A stretch of 51,806 bases of DNA from an uncultured Eisenbergiella sp. GTDB taxonomy: Bacteria > Bacillota > Clostridia > Lachnospirales > Lachnospiraceae. Numbering within the stretch: position 1 is the first letter of the stretch; the number at the start of each line of letters is the position of its first letter. The notes under the pieces are model-generated. The model had not been told where the DNA came from. It was given only the letters and a program-made list of their open reading frames with translations, and ran no database searches. This document shows positions 43,856-51,806 of this stretch, piece after piece. The stretch lies in NCBI GenBank assembly GCA_947630215.1, contig CANRGX010000012.1, forward strand, positions 1 to 51,806. The letters are read 5' to 3'. The translations under genes and the position numbers were made by a program.

Positions 43856-44470
43856 ATGGAAAAACAGTTGATCATTACCATCGGCAGGAGTTTTGGAAGC
43901 GGCGGACGGGAAATCGGGGAGCGGCTGGCCCGGTCTTTGGGGATCGGCTTTTACGACCGGAACCTGATCGATATGGCGGCCAAAAAGAGCGGCCTGGATC
44001 GCAGCGTGGTGGGAAATGCGGACGAAAAGCTGATCGGGCGTTTCCTGGAGCTGGCGCCCAATATCGATCTGCTGCAGGAAAATACCAATGAAAAAATCTA
44101 TCGCGCGCAGGCGGAGGTCATCCGCGCCATTGTCAAGCGGGGCGAGTCCTGCGTGATCGTCGGCCGGGGCGCGGATTATGTGCTGCGCAACCGCAACGAG
44201 GTGCTCAAGGTGTATATTTACGCGCCCTTTGAGCGGCGGACGGAAACCGTGATGGAGCGCTACGGGTTTAAACGGGAGGAAGCGGAGCGCGTCATCCGCC
44301 ATATGGATAAGACCAGACGGAATTATTATGAATATTTCACGGATCGCCACTGGGATCAGAAGGAAGGCAAGGATTTGCTGATTGACAGCAGCGAGTTCGG
44401 CATCCAGGGATCCGTAAACCTTATTAAAATGGCTGTCAAACTGAAACTGGAGCGTGACTGGGACGTATGA
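43856..44470 (+). CDS. Cytidylate kinase-like protein (Cytidylate_kin2 family)
   Basis: A 204-residue P-loop kinase of the Cytidylate_kin2 family. The N-terminal loop is ITIGRSFGSGGREIGERLARSLG, followed by FYDRNLIDMAAKKSGL and CVIVGRGADYVLRN; KTRRNYYEYFTDRHW is the family's C-terminal box. The family is widespread in Clostridia; the true phosphate acceptor is uncertain, so the name cmk is not given. ATG 43856 has GGAGGGG upstream. Its stop overlaps the hydrolase gene (ATGA). Confidence 0.85.
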   Translation: MEKQLIITIGRSFGSGGREIGERLARSLGIGFYDRNLIDMAAKKSGLDRSVVGNADEKLIGRFLELAPNIDLLQENTNEKIYRAQAEVIRAIVKRGESCVIVGRGADYVLRNRNEVLKVYIYAPFERRTETVMERYGFKREEAERVIRHMDKTRRNYYEYFTDRHWDQKEGKDLLIDSSEFGIQGSVNLIKMAVKLKLERDWDV

Positions 44471-45516
44471 AGAAAGAAGTGCTTGTCAGGGACCGGCCCT
44501 GCCGGATGAAATGTCTGACGGAGGAAGAATACCGGCAGAGAATGACGGAAGAAGTGGAGCCGTTTTTAAAGAGCGTCTGCCGCGACGGCAGGATGAAGAC
44601 GGAGCGGCTGTCCTTACAGGAAGCGAAGGAAATGCAGGAGGCGCCCCGGGAAGGGCTGTACTATGAACTCTATCCCCGCCAGGACAGTAAGGGAACGATT
44701 GTGATCAGCTACGGATTTTCGGAGTCCTGCCTGAAATACCATGAGCTGATCTGGTATTTTTATCGGGAGGGCTACCAGGTGGCGGTGATGGATCACCGCG
44801 GACATGGGAAATCCGTGCGGGATGTGGAGGATGTGACCATCGTGCACATCGATCTGTTTTCCCGTTATGTAAAGGATCTGCACCGGTTTGTGCAGACGGT
44901 GGCAAAGCCGATGGCGGATAAAAAGCCGCTCTATCTGTATGCGCACTCCATGGGAGGCTGTATCGGCGCGTTCTATCTGGAACAGTATCCCGGCGATTTT
45001 GCAAGGGCGGTGCTCAACGCCCCCATGCTCGGACTCAATCTGGGCGCCTGTCCGCCCTGGGCCGCGCGGATTCTGTGCGATATCCAGGTGGCGCGGGGAG
45101 AAGGCAAACAGCGGCTTTTCACACAGGCTCCCTTCGATCCGGAGGAAACCTTTGCGGACAGCTGCGCCACCTCGCAGGCGCGGCACGCCTATTACCAGGG
45201 CTTCCGCCGGGACGACGAAGCCTATCAGACCTCCAGCGCCAGCTATTATTGGGGCAAGGAGGCGATCAATGCGGGGCGGTTTGTCATCGGCACGACGCAG
45301 GCCCAAAAGGTGAAAACGCCCGTCCTTTTGTTTCAGGCACAGGAGGACACGCTGGTAAAAGCGGCTCCCCAGGAGAAGTTTATCTCCCGCATTCCGGACG
45401 GCAGAATGGTGCTGGTGGAACATGCGAAACACGAGATTTACCGCTCTACGGCCGATGTGCTGGAGCCTTATCTGGAGGAAATTTTCCAATTTTATGAACA
45501 GGACAGGGGCCGCTGA
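44467..45516 (+). CDS. Alpha/beta hydrolase (Hydrolase_4 / lysophospholipase-like)
   Basis: A 349-residue protein of the serine aminopeptidase S33 / monoacylglycerol lipase-like group. The nucleophile elbow is AHSMGG; QVAVMDHRGHGKSVR is the typical preceding strand. The acid lies in LLFQAQEDTLV and the histidine in VEHAKHEIYRS. There is no signal peptide. The first about 80 residues form a cap or lead segment. It probably hydrolyses esters of lipids or similar; substrate unknown. ATGA-coupled to the kinase-like gene, so one transcript. Confidence 0.88.
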   Translation: MKKEVLVRDRPCRMKCLTEEEYRQRMTEEVEPFLKSVCRDGRMKTERLSLQEAKEMQEAPREGLYYELYPRQDSKGTIVISYGFSESCLKYHELIWYFYREGYQVAVMDHRGHGKSVRDVEDVTIVHIDLFSRYVKDLHRFVQTVAKPMADKKPLYLYAHSMGGCIGAFYLEQYPGDFARAVLNAPMLGLNLGACPPWAARILCDIQVARGEGKQRLFTQAPFDPEETFADSCATSQARHAYYQGFRRDDEAYQTSSASYYWGKEAINAGRFVIGTTQAQKVKTPVLLFQAQEDTLVKAAPQEKFISRIPDGRMVLVEHAKHEIYRSTADVLEPYLEEIFQFYEQDRGR

Positions 45517-45544
45517 CAGCGGGCGTTCCCCTTTTTTGACCGAC

Positions 45545-45581
45545 AAAAAAGACGGTGCAAAGTTTTCGCACCGTCTTTTTT
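45545..45581. terminator. Strong bidirectional terminator
   Basis: A 14-base perfect stem, AAAAAAGACGGTGC (45545-45558) against GCACCGTCTTTTTT (45568-45581), with a nine-base loop. It has a T-run on both strands and lies between two convergent genes, so it ends transcription from both. Confidence 0.92.
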
Positions 45582-45609
45582 CATCTGAAAAATGCTGTTG
45601 CGCTATCGG

Positions 45610-46311
45610 TTATCCTTCCGCAGCGGTTCCGTCAAAAGCGCCGCCGACAGGCTGTGCAGGCTTTAGGCTCAGATAGTAGCCGGCCATGGTGATCTGCATA
45701 TAAGGGCCCACATAGAGGATGGCGATGCCGCAGGTCACGCTGACTAAAAGGAGCCAGAGAATAAAGGACAGCTCCAGGACAAAATATTCCCAGATTTTGC
45801 CGGACATCAGTCTCTTGCTTTCGTTGACGCATTCCCGGATGCTCTTGTCAGGGTTCTCGACCAGGATAAAGAACGACTGGGAATACCGGATAGCGGCAAT
45901 GATGCCGGGAATACCGCACAGCAGGCTCCACAGAGAGATGAACAGCCCCATCCAGAGACTCAGTCCGAAGACCTTAAGCAGCATCGGGAAGTAGGCAAAC
46001 AACTCCCCAATACCGGTCTGTTCCCGCTTGAACACCTTCAGGGAATAGGCATAGTAACCAAACTGTACGGTGGCCAGCAGCAGGCTGACAGCGACGGACA
46101 CCACCAGAGCGATCAGTGACGAGAAAAAGCCGATGCCGGAGCCGCCATCTTCTGCCAGAGCGAAAGTGATCCCTGTAAGGGCACCCACCAGACTGGAAAT
46201 GAGACTGGCGGCCATGCTCACAGCCATGAGTACCAGAGTGACCAGTACCGGATGCGGATTTGCCGCCCTCATGGCGTCCTTCGCATCCTGCTTTAGTAAT
46301 GCACGATTCAT
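45610..46311 (-). CDS. DUF975 family membrane protein
   Basis: A 233-residue protein with about six helices. The start MNRALLKQDAKDAM and the cytoplasmic FKREQTGIGELFAYF and SQSFFILVENPDKSIRECVNESKRLMSG boxes match DUF975, a family of small Firmicutes membrane proteins of unknown role. GGAGGGAG lies just upstream of ATG 46311. It is convergent with the hydrolase and divergent from glnS. Confidence 0.9.
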   Translation of the reverse strand: MNRALLKQDAKDAMRAANPHPVLVTLVLMAVSMAASLISSLVGALTGITFALAEDGGSGIGFFSSLIALVVSVAVSLLLATVQFGYYAYSLKVFKREQTGIGELFAYFPMLLKVFGLSLWMGLFISLWSLLCGIPGIIAAIRYSQSFFILVENPDKSIRECVNESKRLMSGKIWEYFVLELSFILWLLLVSVTCGIAILYVGPYMQITMAGYYLSLKPAQPVGGAFDGTAAEG

Positions 46312-46343
46312 AATTTTCTCCCTCCTGTATTTTTTATAAATCT

Positions 46344-46358
46344 ATGTTATTATAACAT
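46344..46358. promoter_or_regulatory. Palindrome on the DUF975 -10 box
   Basis: A perfect 7-1-7 palindrome (ATGTTAT-T-ATAACAT). On the minus strand its core is TATAAT, a likely -10 of the DUF975 gene 33 bases before the start codon. No good -35 is visible. Confidence 0.5.
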
Positions 46359-46454
46359 AAGTCACAGAATTGTGGTATTGTTTTTTACTTTTTTTGTTGT
46401 ATTTTCCGCACCGATTTGCTAATATGGTAAAATCAGATAACGAAGGAAAACCGG

Positions 46455-46491
46455 AAGGAGGAAAGGCCCGCAAAAAACGGGCGCGGTTATG
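46455..46491 (+). promoter_or_regulatory. Ribosome site separated from the glnS start by a hairpin
   Basis: The site AAGGAGG (46455-46461) lies 27 bases from ATG 46489, too far for direct use. A hairpin GCCCG (46466-46470) / CGGGC (46478-46482) with a CAAAAAA loop lies between them. Folding it leaves about ten bases of spacing, which is normal. A -10 TAATAT (with TTGTAT 17 bases before it) stands upstream. Confidence 0.55.
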
Positions 46492-48207
46492 ACGATGGAA
46501 CAGGAAAAAAACTTACAGGAAGAAAACTTACAGGAAGAAAATCATACAGCAGTATCCCGCAATTTTATCGAGCAGATCATAGACAAGGATCTGGCGGAGG
46601 GCGTGTACGATACGGTGCATACCCGGTTCCCGCCGGAGCCCAACGGATATCTGCATATCGGACATGCCAAGAGTATTCTGCTCAACTACGGGCTGGCGCA
46701 GGAGTACGGCGGCAAGTTCAATATGCGCTTTGACGACACCAACCCCACCAAGGAAAAGAGCGAATTTGTGGAGTCTATTCTGGCGGATATCAAATGGCTG
46801 GGCGCGGACTGGGAGGACAGGCTGTTTTTCGCCTCCAATTATTTCGGACAGATGTACGAGGCGGCCGTGAAGCTGATCAAAAAAGGGAAGGCCTATGTTT
46901 CCGACCTTTCGGCCGATCAGATCCGGGAATACCGCGGCACGCTGACGGAACCCGGCCGGGAGGATCCCAGCAGCACCCGGAGCGTGGAAGAAAATCTGGC
47001 GCTGTTTGAGGAAATGAAAAACGGCGTATACGGCGACGGGGAGAAGGTACTGCGGGCCCGCATCGACATGGCCAGCCCCAACATGAATATGCGGGACCCG
47101 GTTATCTACCGGGTGGCCCATATGAGCCATCACAATACGGGAGATACCTGGTGCATTTATCCCATGTACGATTTTGCCCACCCCATAGAAGATGCCATTG
47201 AGGGCATTACCCACTCCATCTGTACCCTGGAATTTGAGGATCACAGACCGCTGTATGACTGGGTGGTGCGGGAGCTGGAATATCCGCATCCGCCCAAGCA
47301 GATCGAATTTGCCAAGATGTATCTGACCAATGTGGTCACGGGCAAGCGCTATATCAAGAAGCTGGTGGAGGAAGGCATTGTGGACGGCTGGGACGATCCG
47401 CGCCTGGTTTCCATCGCGGCGCTGCGCAGGAGGGGCTTTACGCCGGAATCCATCAAGATGTTTGTGGATCTGTGCGGCGTATCCAAGAGCAATTCTTCGG
47501 CGGATTACGCGATGCTGGAATATTGTATCCGGGAGGACCTCAAACAGAAGCGCGCCCGGGTCATGGCGGTCATCGATCCCGTCCGGCTGGTGATCGACAA
47601 CTATCCGGAGGGGCAGACGGAATATCTGGAGGCGCCCAACAATCTGGAAAACGAGGCGCTGGGCAGCCGGCAGATCCCCTTTGGCCGGGAACTGTATATA
47701 GAACGGGAGGACTTCATGGAGGAACCGCCCAAGAAATACTTCCGGCTGTTCCCCGGCAACGAGGTGCGCCTGATGAACGCCTATTTTGTCAAGTGTACCG
47801 GCTGTGAAAAGGATGCGGACGGCAACGTCACCGTGGTACACTGCACCTATGATCCTCAGACCAAGTCCGGCAGCGGCTTTGACGGCCGCAAGGTCAAGGG
47901 CACGATTCACTGGGTGGCCTGCCATACGGCGGTGAAGGCCCCGGTGCGGCTGTATGAGAACATCATCGACGAGGAAAAGGGCGTCTATAACGAGGAGGAC
48001 GGCTCGCTGAACCTCAATCCCCATTCGCTCACCGTGCGGGAGGCCTATCTGGAGCCCTCGCTGAAGGATGCCAAACCCTTTGAGAGCTTCCAGTTTGTCA
48101 GACAGGGGTATTTTTGCGTGGACTATAAGGATTCCAGGGAAGGGGAGCCGGTGTTTAACCGGATCGTTTCTCTGAAAAGTTCCTTCAAGCTCCCGAAAAA
48201 GGATTGA
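46489..48207 (+). CDS. glnS: Glutaminyl-tRNA synthetase
   Basis: A 572-residue class-I synthetase of the bacterial/eukaryotic GlnRS type. The first signature is [18 protein letters not shown], followed by [28 protein letters not shown] and [12 protein letters not shown]. The second signature, usually MSKRKL or LSKRKL, here reads [10 protein letters not shown] before [13 protein letters not shown], so the conserved Ser is Gly while Lys-Arg is kept. The C-terminal beta-barrel half ends in [16 protein letters not shown] Gln/Glu-rich N-terminal stretch, [10 protein letters not shown], is a short repeat. ATG 46489 is preceded by the hairpin described; ATG 46495 is an alternative. Confidence 0.93.
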   Translation: MTMEQEKNLQEENLQEENHTAVSRNFIEQIIDKDLAEGVYDTVHTRFPPEPNGYLHIGHAKSILLNYGLAQEYGGKFNMRFDDTNPTKEKSEFVESILADIKWLGADWEDRLFFASNYFGQMYEAAVKLIKKGKAYVSDLSADQIREYRGTLTEPGREDPSSTRSVEENLALFEEMKNGVYGDGEKVLRARIDMASPNMNMRDPVIYRVAHMSHHNTGDTWCIYPMYDFAHPIEDAIEGITHSICTLEFEDHRPLYDWVVRELEYPHPPKQIEFAKMYLTNVVTGKRYIKKLVEEGIVDGWDDPRLVSIAALRRRGFTPESIKMFVDLCGVSKSNSSADYAMLEYCIREDLKQKRARVMAVIDPVRLVIDNYPEGQTEYLEAPNNLENEALGSRQIPFGRELYIEREDFMEEPPKKYFRLFPGNEVRLMNAYFVKCTGCEKDADGNVTVVHCTYDPQTKSGSGFDGRKVKGTIHWVACHTAVKAPVRLYENIIDEEKGVYNEEDGSLNLNPHSLTVREAYLEPSLKDAKPFESFQFVRQGYFCVDYKDSREGEPVFNRIVSLKSSFKLPKKD

Positions 48208-48209
48208 AT

Positions 48210-49622
48210 ATGCAGGATCTTGTGATCGGGCTCAAAGATGACGGCACGCATCTGTATGAGCAGATTTATGAACACATCCGCGAGGAAATCAGAAAGGGGA
48301 AGCTTCCCTATCGGGAGAAGCTTCCCTCTACGCGTTCTCTGGCGGAATATTTGCAGGTATCCAGAAGCACGGTGGAGCTGGCCTACGGGCAGCTTCTGTC
48401 GGAAGGCTATCTGGAATCGGTTCCGTATAAGGGGTATTATGTGGCCCGGGTGGAAGACCTGTATCAGATAGGCGGCATGCCGGCCGGACAGCACAGGGAA
48501 AAGAGGGCGCCTGCCCGGCGCTGGGCGGTGGATTTTTCCCCCAATGCCATCGATATGCGGTATTTCCCGTTTGGCGTCTGGAGACGGATCAGCAAAAATA
48601 TTCTCAGCCAGGATAACCGGGAGATCTTTTTGCCGGGGGAGGCCAGGGGGGACAGACAGCTGCGGGAAACCATCGCCCGTTATCTGCACGCTTCCCGGGG
48701 CGTCAACTGTCAGCCGGAACAGATCGTGATAGGGGCGGGAAACGATTATCTGCTGTTGCTGCTTCGTTTCCTTTTGGGCCGGGAGAGGCACGTGGCCTTT
48801 GAAAATCCCACCTATCCGAGGGCCTATCGGATTTTCCGGCTCTACGCCAGGGAGGTGTTTACCGTTCCTTCGGACGAGAGCGGCATTTGTGTGGATGACC
48901 TTCCCGAGGGGACGGATACGGTGTATGTGATGCCGTCTCACCAGTATCCTACGGGGGTGATCATGCCTATCGGCAGACGGCTGGAACTGTTAAGATGGGC
49001 CTCCAGGGGAGCGGATCGCTATGTGGTGGAGGACGATTACGACAGTGAATTTCGTTTCCGTGGCAAACCCATCCCCTCTCTGCAGGCTTCGGACAGCGCC
49101 GGCAAGGTCATTTATATCGGAACCTTTTCCAAAGCGATTGCCCCTGCCATCCGGGTCAGTTATCTGGTGCTTCCGCCGTCGCTGTCGGAGAGCTACGAAA
49201 AAAACTGCGGCGTTTTTTCCTCCACTGTGTCCCGCGTGGATCAGGCCGTCCTCAACGAGTTTATCCGGGACGGTTTTTTTGAACGGCATTTGAACCGGAT
49301 GCGCAAGGTATACCGGGAAAAGCACGATCTGCTGCTGGACGGCCTTTCGCCCTTTTACCGGGATTTTTCCGTTTCAGGGGAAAACGCGGGTCTGCATCTT
49401 CTGCTGACGGACAAGAAGGGCCGCGCCGAGCAGGCGCTGAAAGCCGCGGCGGCCGACGTTTCCGTGCGGGTGTACGGTCTGTCGGAAGCGCAGGTGGAGC
49501 CAATGGCACGGGAGGATAAGAAGAACGGACAGGCAACCCTGATGCTTGGCTTCGGCGGGTTGACCAAAGAGGAAATTGCCGATGGGCTCGGGCGTTTGCG
49601 GCGCGCCTGGGAGATTCTATGA
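48210..49622 (+). CDS. MocR/PdxR-type GntR-aminotransferase regulator
   Basis: A 470-residue fusion: an N-terminal winged helix-turn-helix of GntR type (about 10-75) joined through a linker (about 80-110) to a fold-type-I aminotransferase-like domain. The PLP lysine is in IYIGTFSKAIAPAIRVSYL. Such regulators sense PLP or amino acids and often control pdx or aminotransferase genes; no such gene lies adjacent. The frame allows TTG at 48204, but ATG 48210 has AAAGGA seven bases upstream, inside the end of glnS. It follows glnS directly and may be transcribed with it. Confidence 0.9.
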   Translation: MQDLVIGLKDDGTHLYEQIYEHIREEIRKGKLPYREKLPSTRSLAEYLQVSRSTVELAYGQLLSEGYLESVPYKGYYVARVEDLYQIGGMPAGQHREKRAPARRWAVDFSPNAIDMRYFPFGVWRRISKNILSQDNREIFLPGEARGDRQLRETIARYLHASRGVNCQPEQIVIGAGNDYLLLLLRFLLGRERHVAFENPTYPRAYRIFRLYAREVFTVPSDESGICVDDLPEGTDTVYVMPSHQYPTGVIMPIGRRLELLRWASRGADRYVVEDDYDSEFRFRGKPIPSLQASDSAGKVIYIGTFSKAIAPAIRVSYLVLPPSLSESYEKNCGVFSSTVSRVDQAVLNEFIRDGFFERHLNRMRKVYREKHDLLLDGLSPFYRDFSVSGENAGLHLLLTDKKGRAEQALKAAAADVSVRVYGLSEAQVEPMAREDKKNGQATLMLGFGGLTKEEIADGLGRLRRAWEIL

Positions 49623-49692
49623 TACAGCGCCCGACAGGCAAAGTGGCGCAGGAACGACCGGTCTGTGCCGGAAGGGAAAAAGGGAGACAGGG

Positions 49693-50169
49693 ATGAGGAA
49701 AAAAAGAAAACGGGTATTTGGCCTGGCGGCCCTTTTTCTGGCGGGGACGCTGGCAGGCTGCGGAGCTTTTGGAAAACAGCCGGCGGAAACGGAGACGGCG
49801 GCGATCAGCCATGCGGCGGAGGAGACGACAGAACCGGAAACCGTGACGGGGGCCACGGCGACCCTGCCGGATCAGAAGGAAGAACTGAGGAAGGATCTCT
49901 ACGGGGATTATCAGTCGGAAGGCGGGGAGATCGCTTTTGTCTCGGACGGCGCAATCACGGACGCGGGCTTTAATGAGGCGCTGTTTGACGGCGTTCAGAT
50001 GTATGCCCTGGGGGCCGGCGTTTCCTTTTCCTATTACCTGGCCCAGGAAGGGGATACGCAGAGCCATCGGGACGCAATCGAGCATGCCGTTCAAAACCAG
50101 GCCCGGGTGATAGTCTGTGCGGGGTACGCAGGAACTGACGGATCTGGATGTAAAATATTCGATCTATAA
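49693..50169 (+). pseudogene. Truncated BMP-family lipoprotein gene
   Basis: The first 158 codons of a basic membrane protein (BMP, PnrA-like) lipoprotein, the binding protein of nucleoside ABC transporters. A lipobox (LAGC), a Thr/Glu-rich linker, then the BMP start GEIAFVSDGAITDAGFNEALFDGV and AIEHAVQNQARVIVCAGY are recognisable. About 315 residues would be expected, so more than half is missing. After CAGY the frame runs into unrelated sequence of another gene and stops. GGGAGACAGGG precedes the ATG, so the stump is probably translated. Confidence 0.75.
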
Positions 50170-51184
50170 CATCCCGCTGTCCCAGCTTTTCGGGGAAACC
50201 ACGCAGGAGTCTTACCCCACCATCCATTTTCCCTATAAAGGGGAGGTGTATGACTTAAACGGGTACACGGTGGCCGCCTATGACGGACTGTTTGCTTATC
50301 TGACCCAGCTGGGGATGTGCAATACGGCCATTGTGTTAAACGATTGGAACGACAACTGTCCGGAGCTGATCCATCCGGAGGCGGCGGCCGTTTTCCTGAC
50401 GCAGCGCTACAGCAGCGGGGAGCACGGCATGGTTCATAACTGGGTGATCGCCAATGAGATCAATCAGAAGAAATGGAACTATATGGATACCCAGGATCTG
50501 GCCCATTATGCCAAAGAGTTTGAGAAGGGCTTCCGTATTTTTTATCTGGCCGCAAAGAGCGCTTATGCCAATGCGCGGGTGTCCTTCAGCATCGATCACG
50601 ACTGGAACAGCAACGGGGGCGATAACAGCGAGTATTTTAACGCAAGGGAACTGATAGCGGCATTTCAGGAGGCCGCAGCTGCGCACGGCAACTACGACTG
50701 GGGGCTTGCGATCCATCCGTATCCGGACCCGCTTTCCCGTATCAATTTCTGGTCCCAGAAATACGAAAAGACCCAGGACGCCGAAACGCTTTCCATCATG
50801 AATCTGAATGTGCTGACGGATTTCCTCGGGCAGCAGGCCTATCTGGACACGGCGGGCAAGATGCGCCATATTGCCATTACGGAGCTGGGCTTTTCCTCCA
50901 AATCCGGAGAAAAGCTGCAGGCGGTTGCCTTTGCCTATTGTTATTATATTGTAAAGAACAATCCGTACATAGACGCGTTTATGATGAACCGGCAGACGGA
51001 TGCACCGGAGGAAATCCGGCAGGGGCTGGCCTTCGGCATTTATACCTATGACGGCCGCGCCAAATATCTCCGGGACGTCTATCGGGATATCGACACCGAA
51101 AAGGGCGGGGCATATCTGGATTCCATGCTGCATATTCTGAAGGCGGACAGCCTGGAGGAGGCCCTTTCGTGGGCGCAGAAATAG
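50117..51184 (+). pseudogene. 5'-truncated DUF5722 family gene
   Basis: An open frame of about 350 codons whose translation fits DUF5722 proteins from about 50130 on (LTDLDVKYSIYNIPLSQLFG, HNWVIANEINQKKWNYM, SIDHDWN, WGLAIHPYPDPL, ITELGFSSKSGE). These proteins have a TIM-barrel, glycosidase-like look and are usually secreted and longer; here the N-terminal signal and first part are missing. The only start, GTG 50117, has no ribosome site. It joins the BMP fragment in another frame, so expression is doubtful. Confidence 0.7.
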
Positions 51185-51269
51185 GACCGTAGCCCTCCAT
51201 ACACCATACGAAGATTTGCGGGACAACTGCGGCGGCTTTTGGCAGAATTGTCGCAGAGCGATTCCGGGG

Positions 51270-51400
51270 GAACGAGAGGATGCGCCACCGGCATTAGCGG
51301 ATGACGCTGAAAAGCGGGACGAAGCGAAATGTTGCCATCGTCGCTGTGGCGAGAGAACTGGCGTGTTTTATCTGGGGGATGTTGACGAATGAGAGAAATC
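51270..51400 (+). mobile_element. Possible relic of an IS110-type transposase C-terminus
   Basis: Read in one frame, the segment from about 51300 gives KSGTKRNVAIVAVARELA followed by CFIWGML, which resembles the C-terminal tail of IS110/IS116-family transposases. A stop (TAG) interrupts the frame just upstream at about 51296, and the upstream 100 bases do not continue the family. The frame then runs into the start of the C39-like gene. No element ends were found. Confidence 0.45.
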
Positions 51401-51769
51401 AAATATATCAAACAACCAACGGAATATTTGTGCGGACAGGCATGTGTTGCGATGATTGCGAATGTTCCGATAGATGATGTTATTCGGGTGATGCATAATG
51501 ATAAAGGAACTGGAAAAAAAGATATTGCAAAAGCATTGGAGCATTATGGTATCACTCAGGCGAAAACAATGACAAAGGCAGATAATTCCACACCATTGCC
51601 ATCAGTGTGTATTCTGAAAGTATTATTACCAAAATATAGTCATTGGATTTTGTATTATTACGGAAAATATTATGATCCAGAATTTGGGCTGATGGATGAA
51701 CTATATGGCAGAGCAAGGATTCAGTCTTATTTGAACCATAGTCAAGTAAGTAGACACATTTTTTTGTAA
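51389..51769 (+). CDS. C39-like cysteine peptidase domain protein
   Basis: A 126-residue protein with the peptidase C39/papain-like core: Q9 and C15 in QPTEYLCGQACVAMI, H85 in YSHWILYYYGKYYDPEF and D96 in the same stretch. It is as small as the isolated C39-like domain and has no signal peptide or transporter part. The gene is visibly AT-rich compared with the 30 kb to its left, a sign of recent transfer. The ribosome site (GGGGG about eleven bases upstream) is poor. It may be a toxin-processing or stand-alone peptidase; function unknown. Confidence 0.65.
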   Translation: MREIKYIKQPTEYLCGQACVAMIANVPIDDVIRVMHNDKGTGKKDIAKALEHYGITQAKTMTKADNSTPLPSVCILKVLLPKYSHWILYYYGKYYDPEFGLMDELYGRARIQSYLNHSQVSRHIFL

Positions 51770-51778
51770 ATTTTCTAC

Positions 51779-51805
51779 CGGAGACAGAGAATTATTTCTG
51801 CCTCC
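51779..51805. terminator. Possible hairpin at the window edge
   Basis: GGAG-A-CAGA pairs with TCTG-C-CTCC around an AT-rich loop, with one mismatch. The window ends right behind it, so no T-run can be judged. Confidence 0.3.
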
Positions 51806-51806
51806 A

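Noticed and set aside
46381-46488. T-box or other riboswitch before glnS
   Set aside because: The leader is too short and lacks the T-box sequence and a terminator/antiterminator pair; only a small hairpin is visible.
46528-48024. Open frame of 498 codons on the minus strand
   Set aside because: Antisense to glnS, which is unmistakable.
51185-51270. Further coding remnant upstream of the transposase tail
   Set aside because: No frame gives a recognisable protein; several stops in all frames.
1-51806. tRNA, rRNA or complete insertion sequence
   Set aside because: No cloverleaf with a GTTCGA-type T-loop, no rRNA-like stretch and no transposase with paired end repeats were seen on reading; a tRNAscan-SE and ISfinder search would be decisive.

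Overview
The window looks like a chromosomal segment of a Gram-positive member of the Clostridia, most probably a gut Lachnospiraceae. The reasons are strong AAGGAGG-type ribosome sites before almost every gene, consensus -35/-10 promoters with 17-base spacers, the clpC-radA pair, YtrA-type GntR regulators, DUF975-, DUF6142- and DUF5722-like proteins, and the gene repertoire in general. The genus cannot be fixed from the sequence. No rRNA, tRNA, CRISPR array or intact mobile element was seen.

Region by region. (1) 1-8.4 kb: small membrane proteins, an archaeal-type ATPase (ATPase_2/DUF234) behind a 41-bp palindromic operator, a pyridoxamine-phosphate-oxidase-like protein, a broken cyclophilin-like lipoprotein gene, D-lactate dehydrogenase, a large DUF6020-like membrane protein and a MATE exporter. 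(2) 8.4-17.8 kb, by eye more AT-rich: a five-gene ABC module (lipoprotein, three membrane proteins, ATPase) with related sequence at both ends, a Nudix gene that has lost its Nudix box, a GntR-ABC-permease operon, an AlbA_2/HATPase regulator-like gene behind four evenly spaced operator repeats, and an XRE regulator with a membrane anchor. (3) 17.8-25.2 kb: a xylan/hemicellulose locus made of a divergent AraC regulator, GH39, carboxylesterase and two GH43 enzymes, with no transporter and no signal peptides, so probably intracellular. (4) 25.2-38.9 kb: housekeeping and envelope genes: an RsmF-like methyltransferase, a TPR lipoprotein, an SGNH hydrolase with an acyltransferase-3 (probable O-acylation of an envelope polymer), pyrF-pyrE, an M29 aminopeptidase, purE-purM-purN-purD, and an SH3 membrane protein with an extreme Asp/Glu tail. 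(5) 39-51.8 kb: a GntR regulator joined to clpC and radA, a cytidylate-kinase-like protein, an alpha/beta hydrolase, DUF975, glutaminyl-tRNA synthetase and a MocR/PdxR regulator. It ends in a scar where a truncated BMP-family lipoprotein gene meets a truncated DUF5722 gene, followed by a possible IS110-type transposase relic and an AT-rich C39-like cysteine peptidase gene.

Two themes stand out. Several genes are decaying (cyclophilin-like, Nudix, BMP/DUF5722, transposase relic). Several regulators or accessory genes sit behind palindromes or repeats placed directly on a -35 or -10 box, which suggests local autoregulation. The best candidates for an undescribed system are the five-gene ABC module at 8.5-12.7 kb and the two self-contained operator-controlled genes, DUF234 ATPase and AlbA_2/HATPase.
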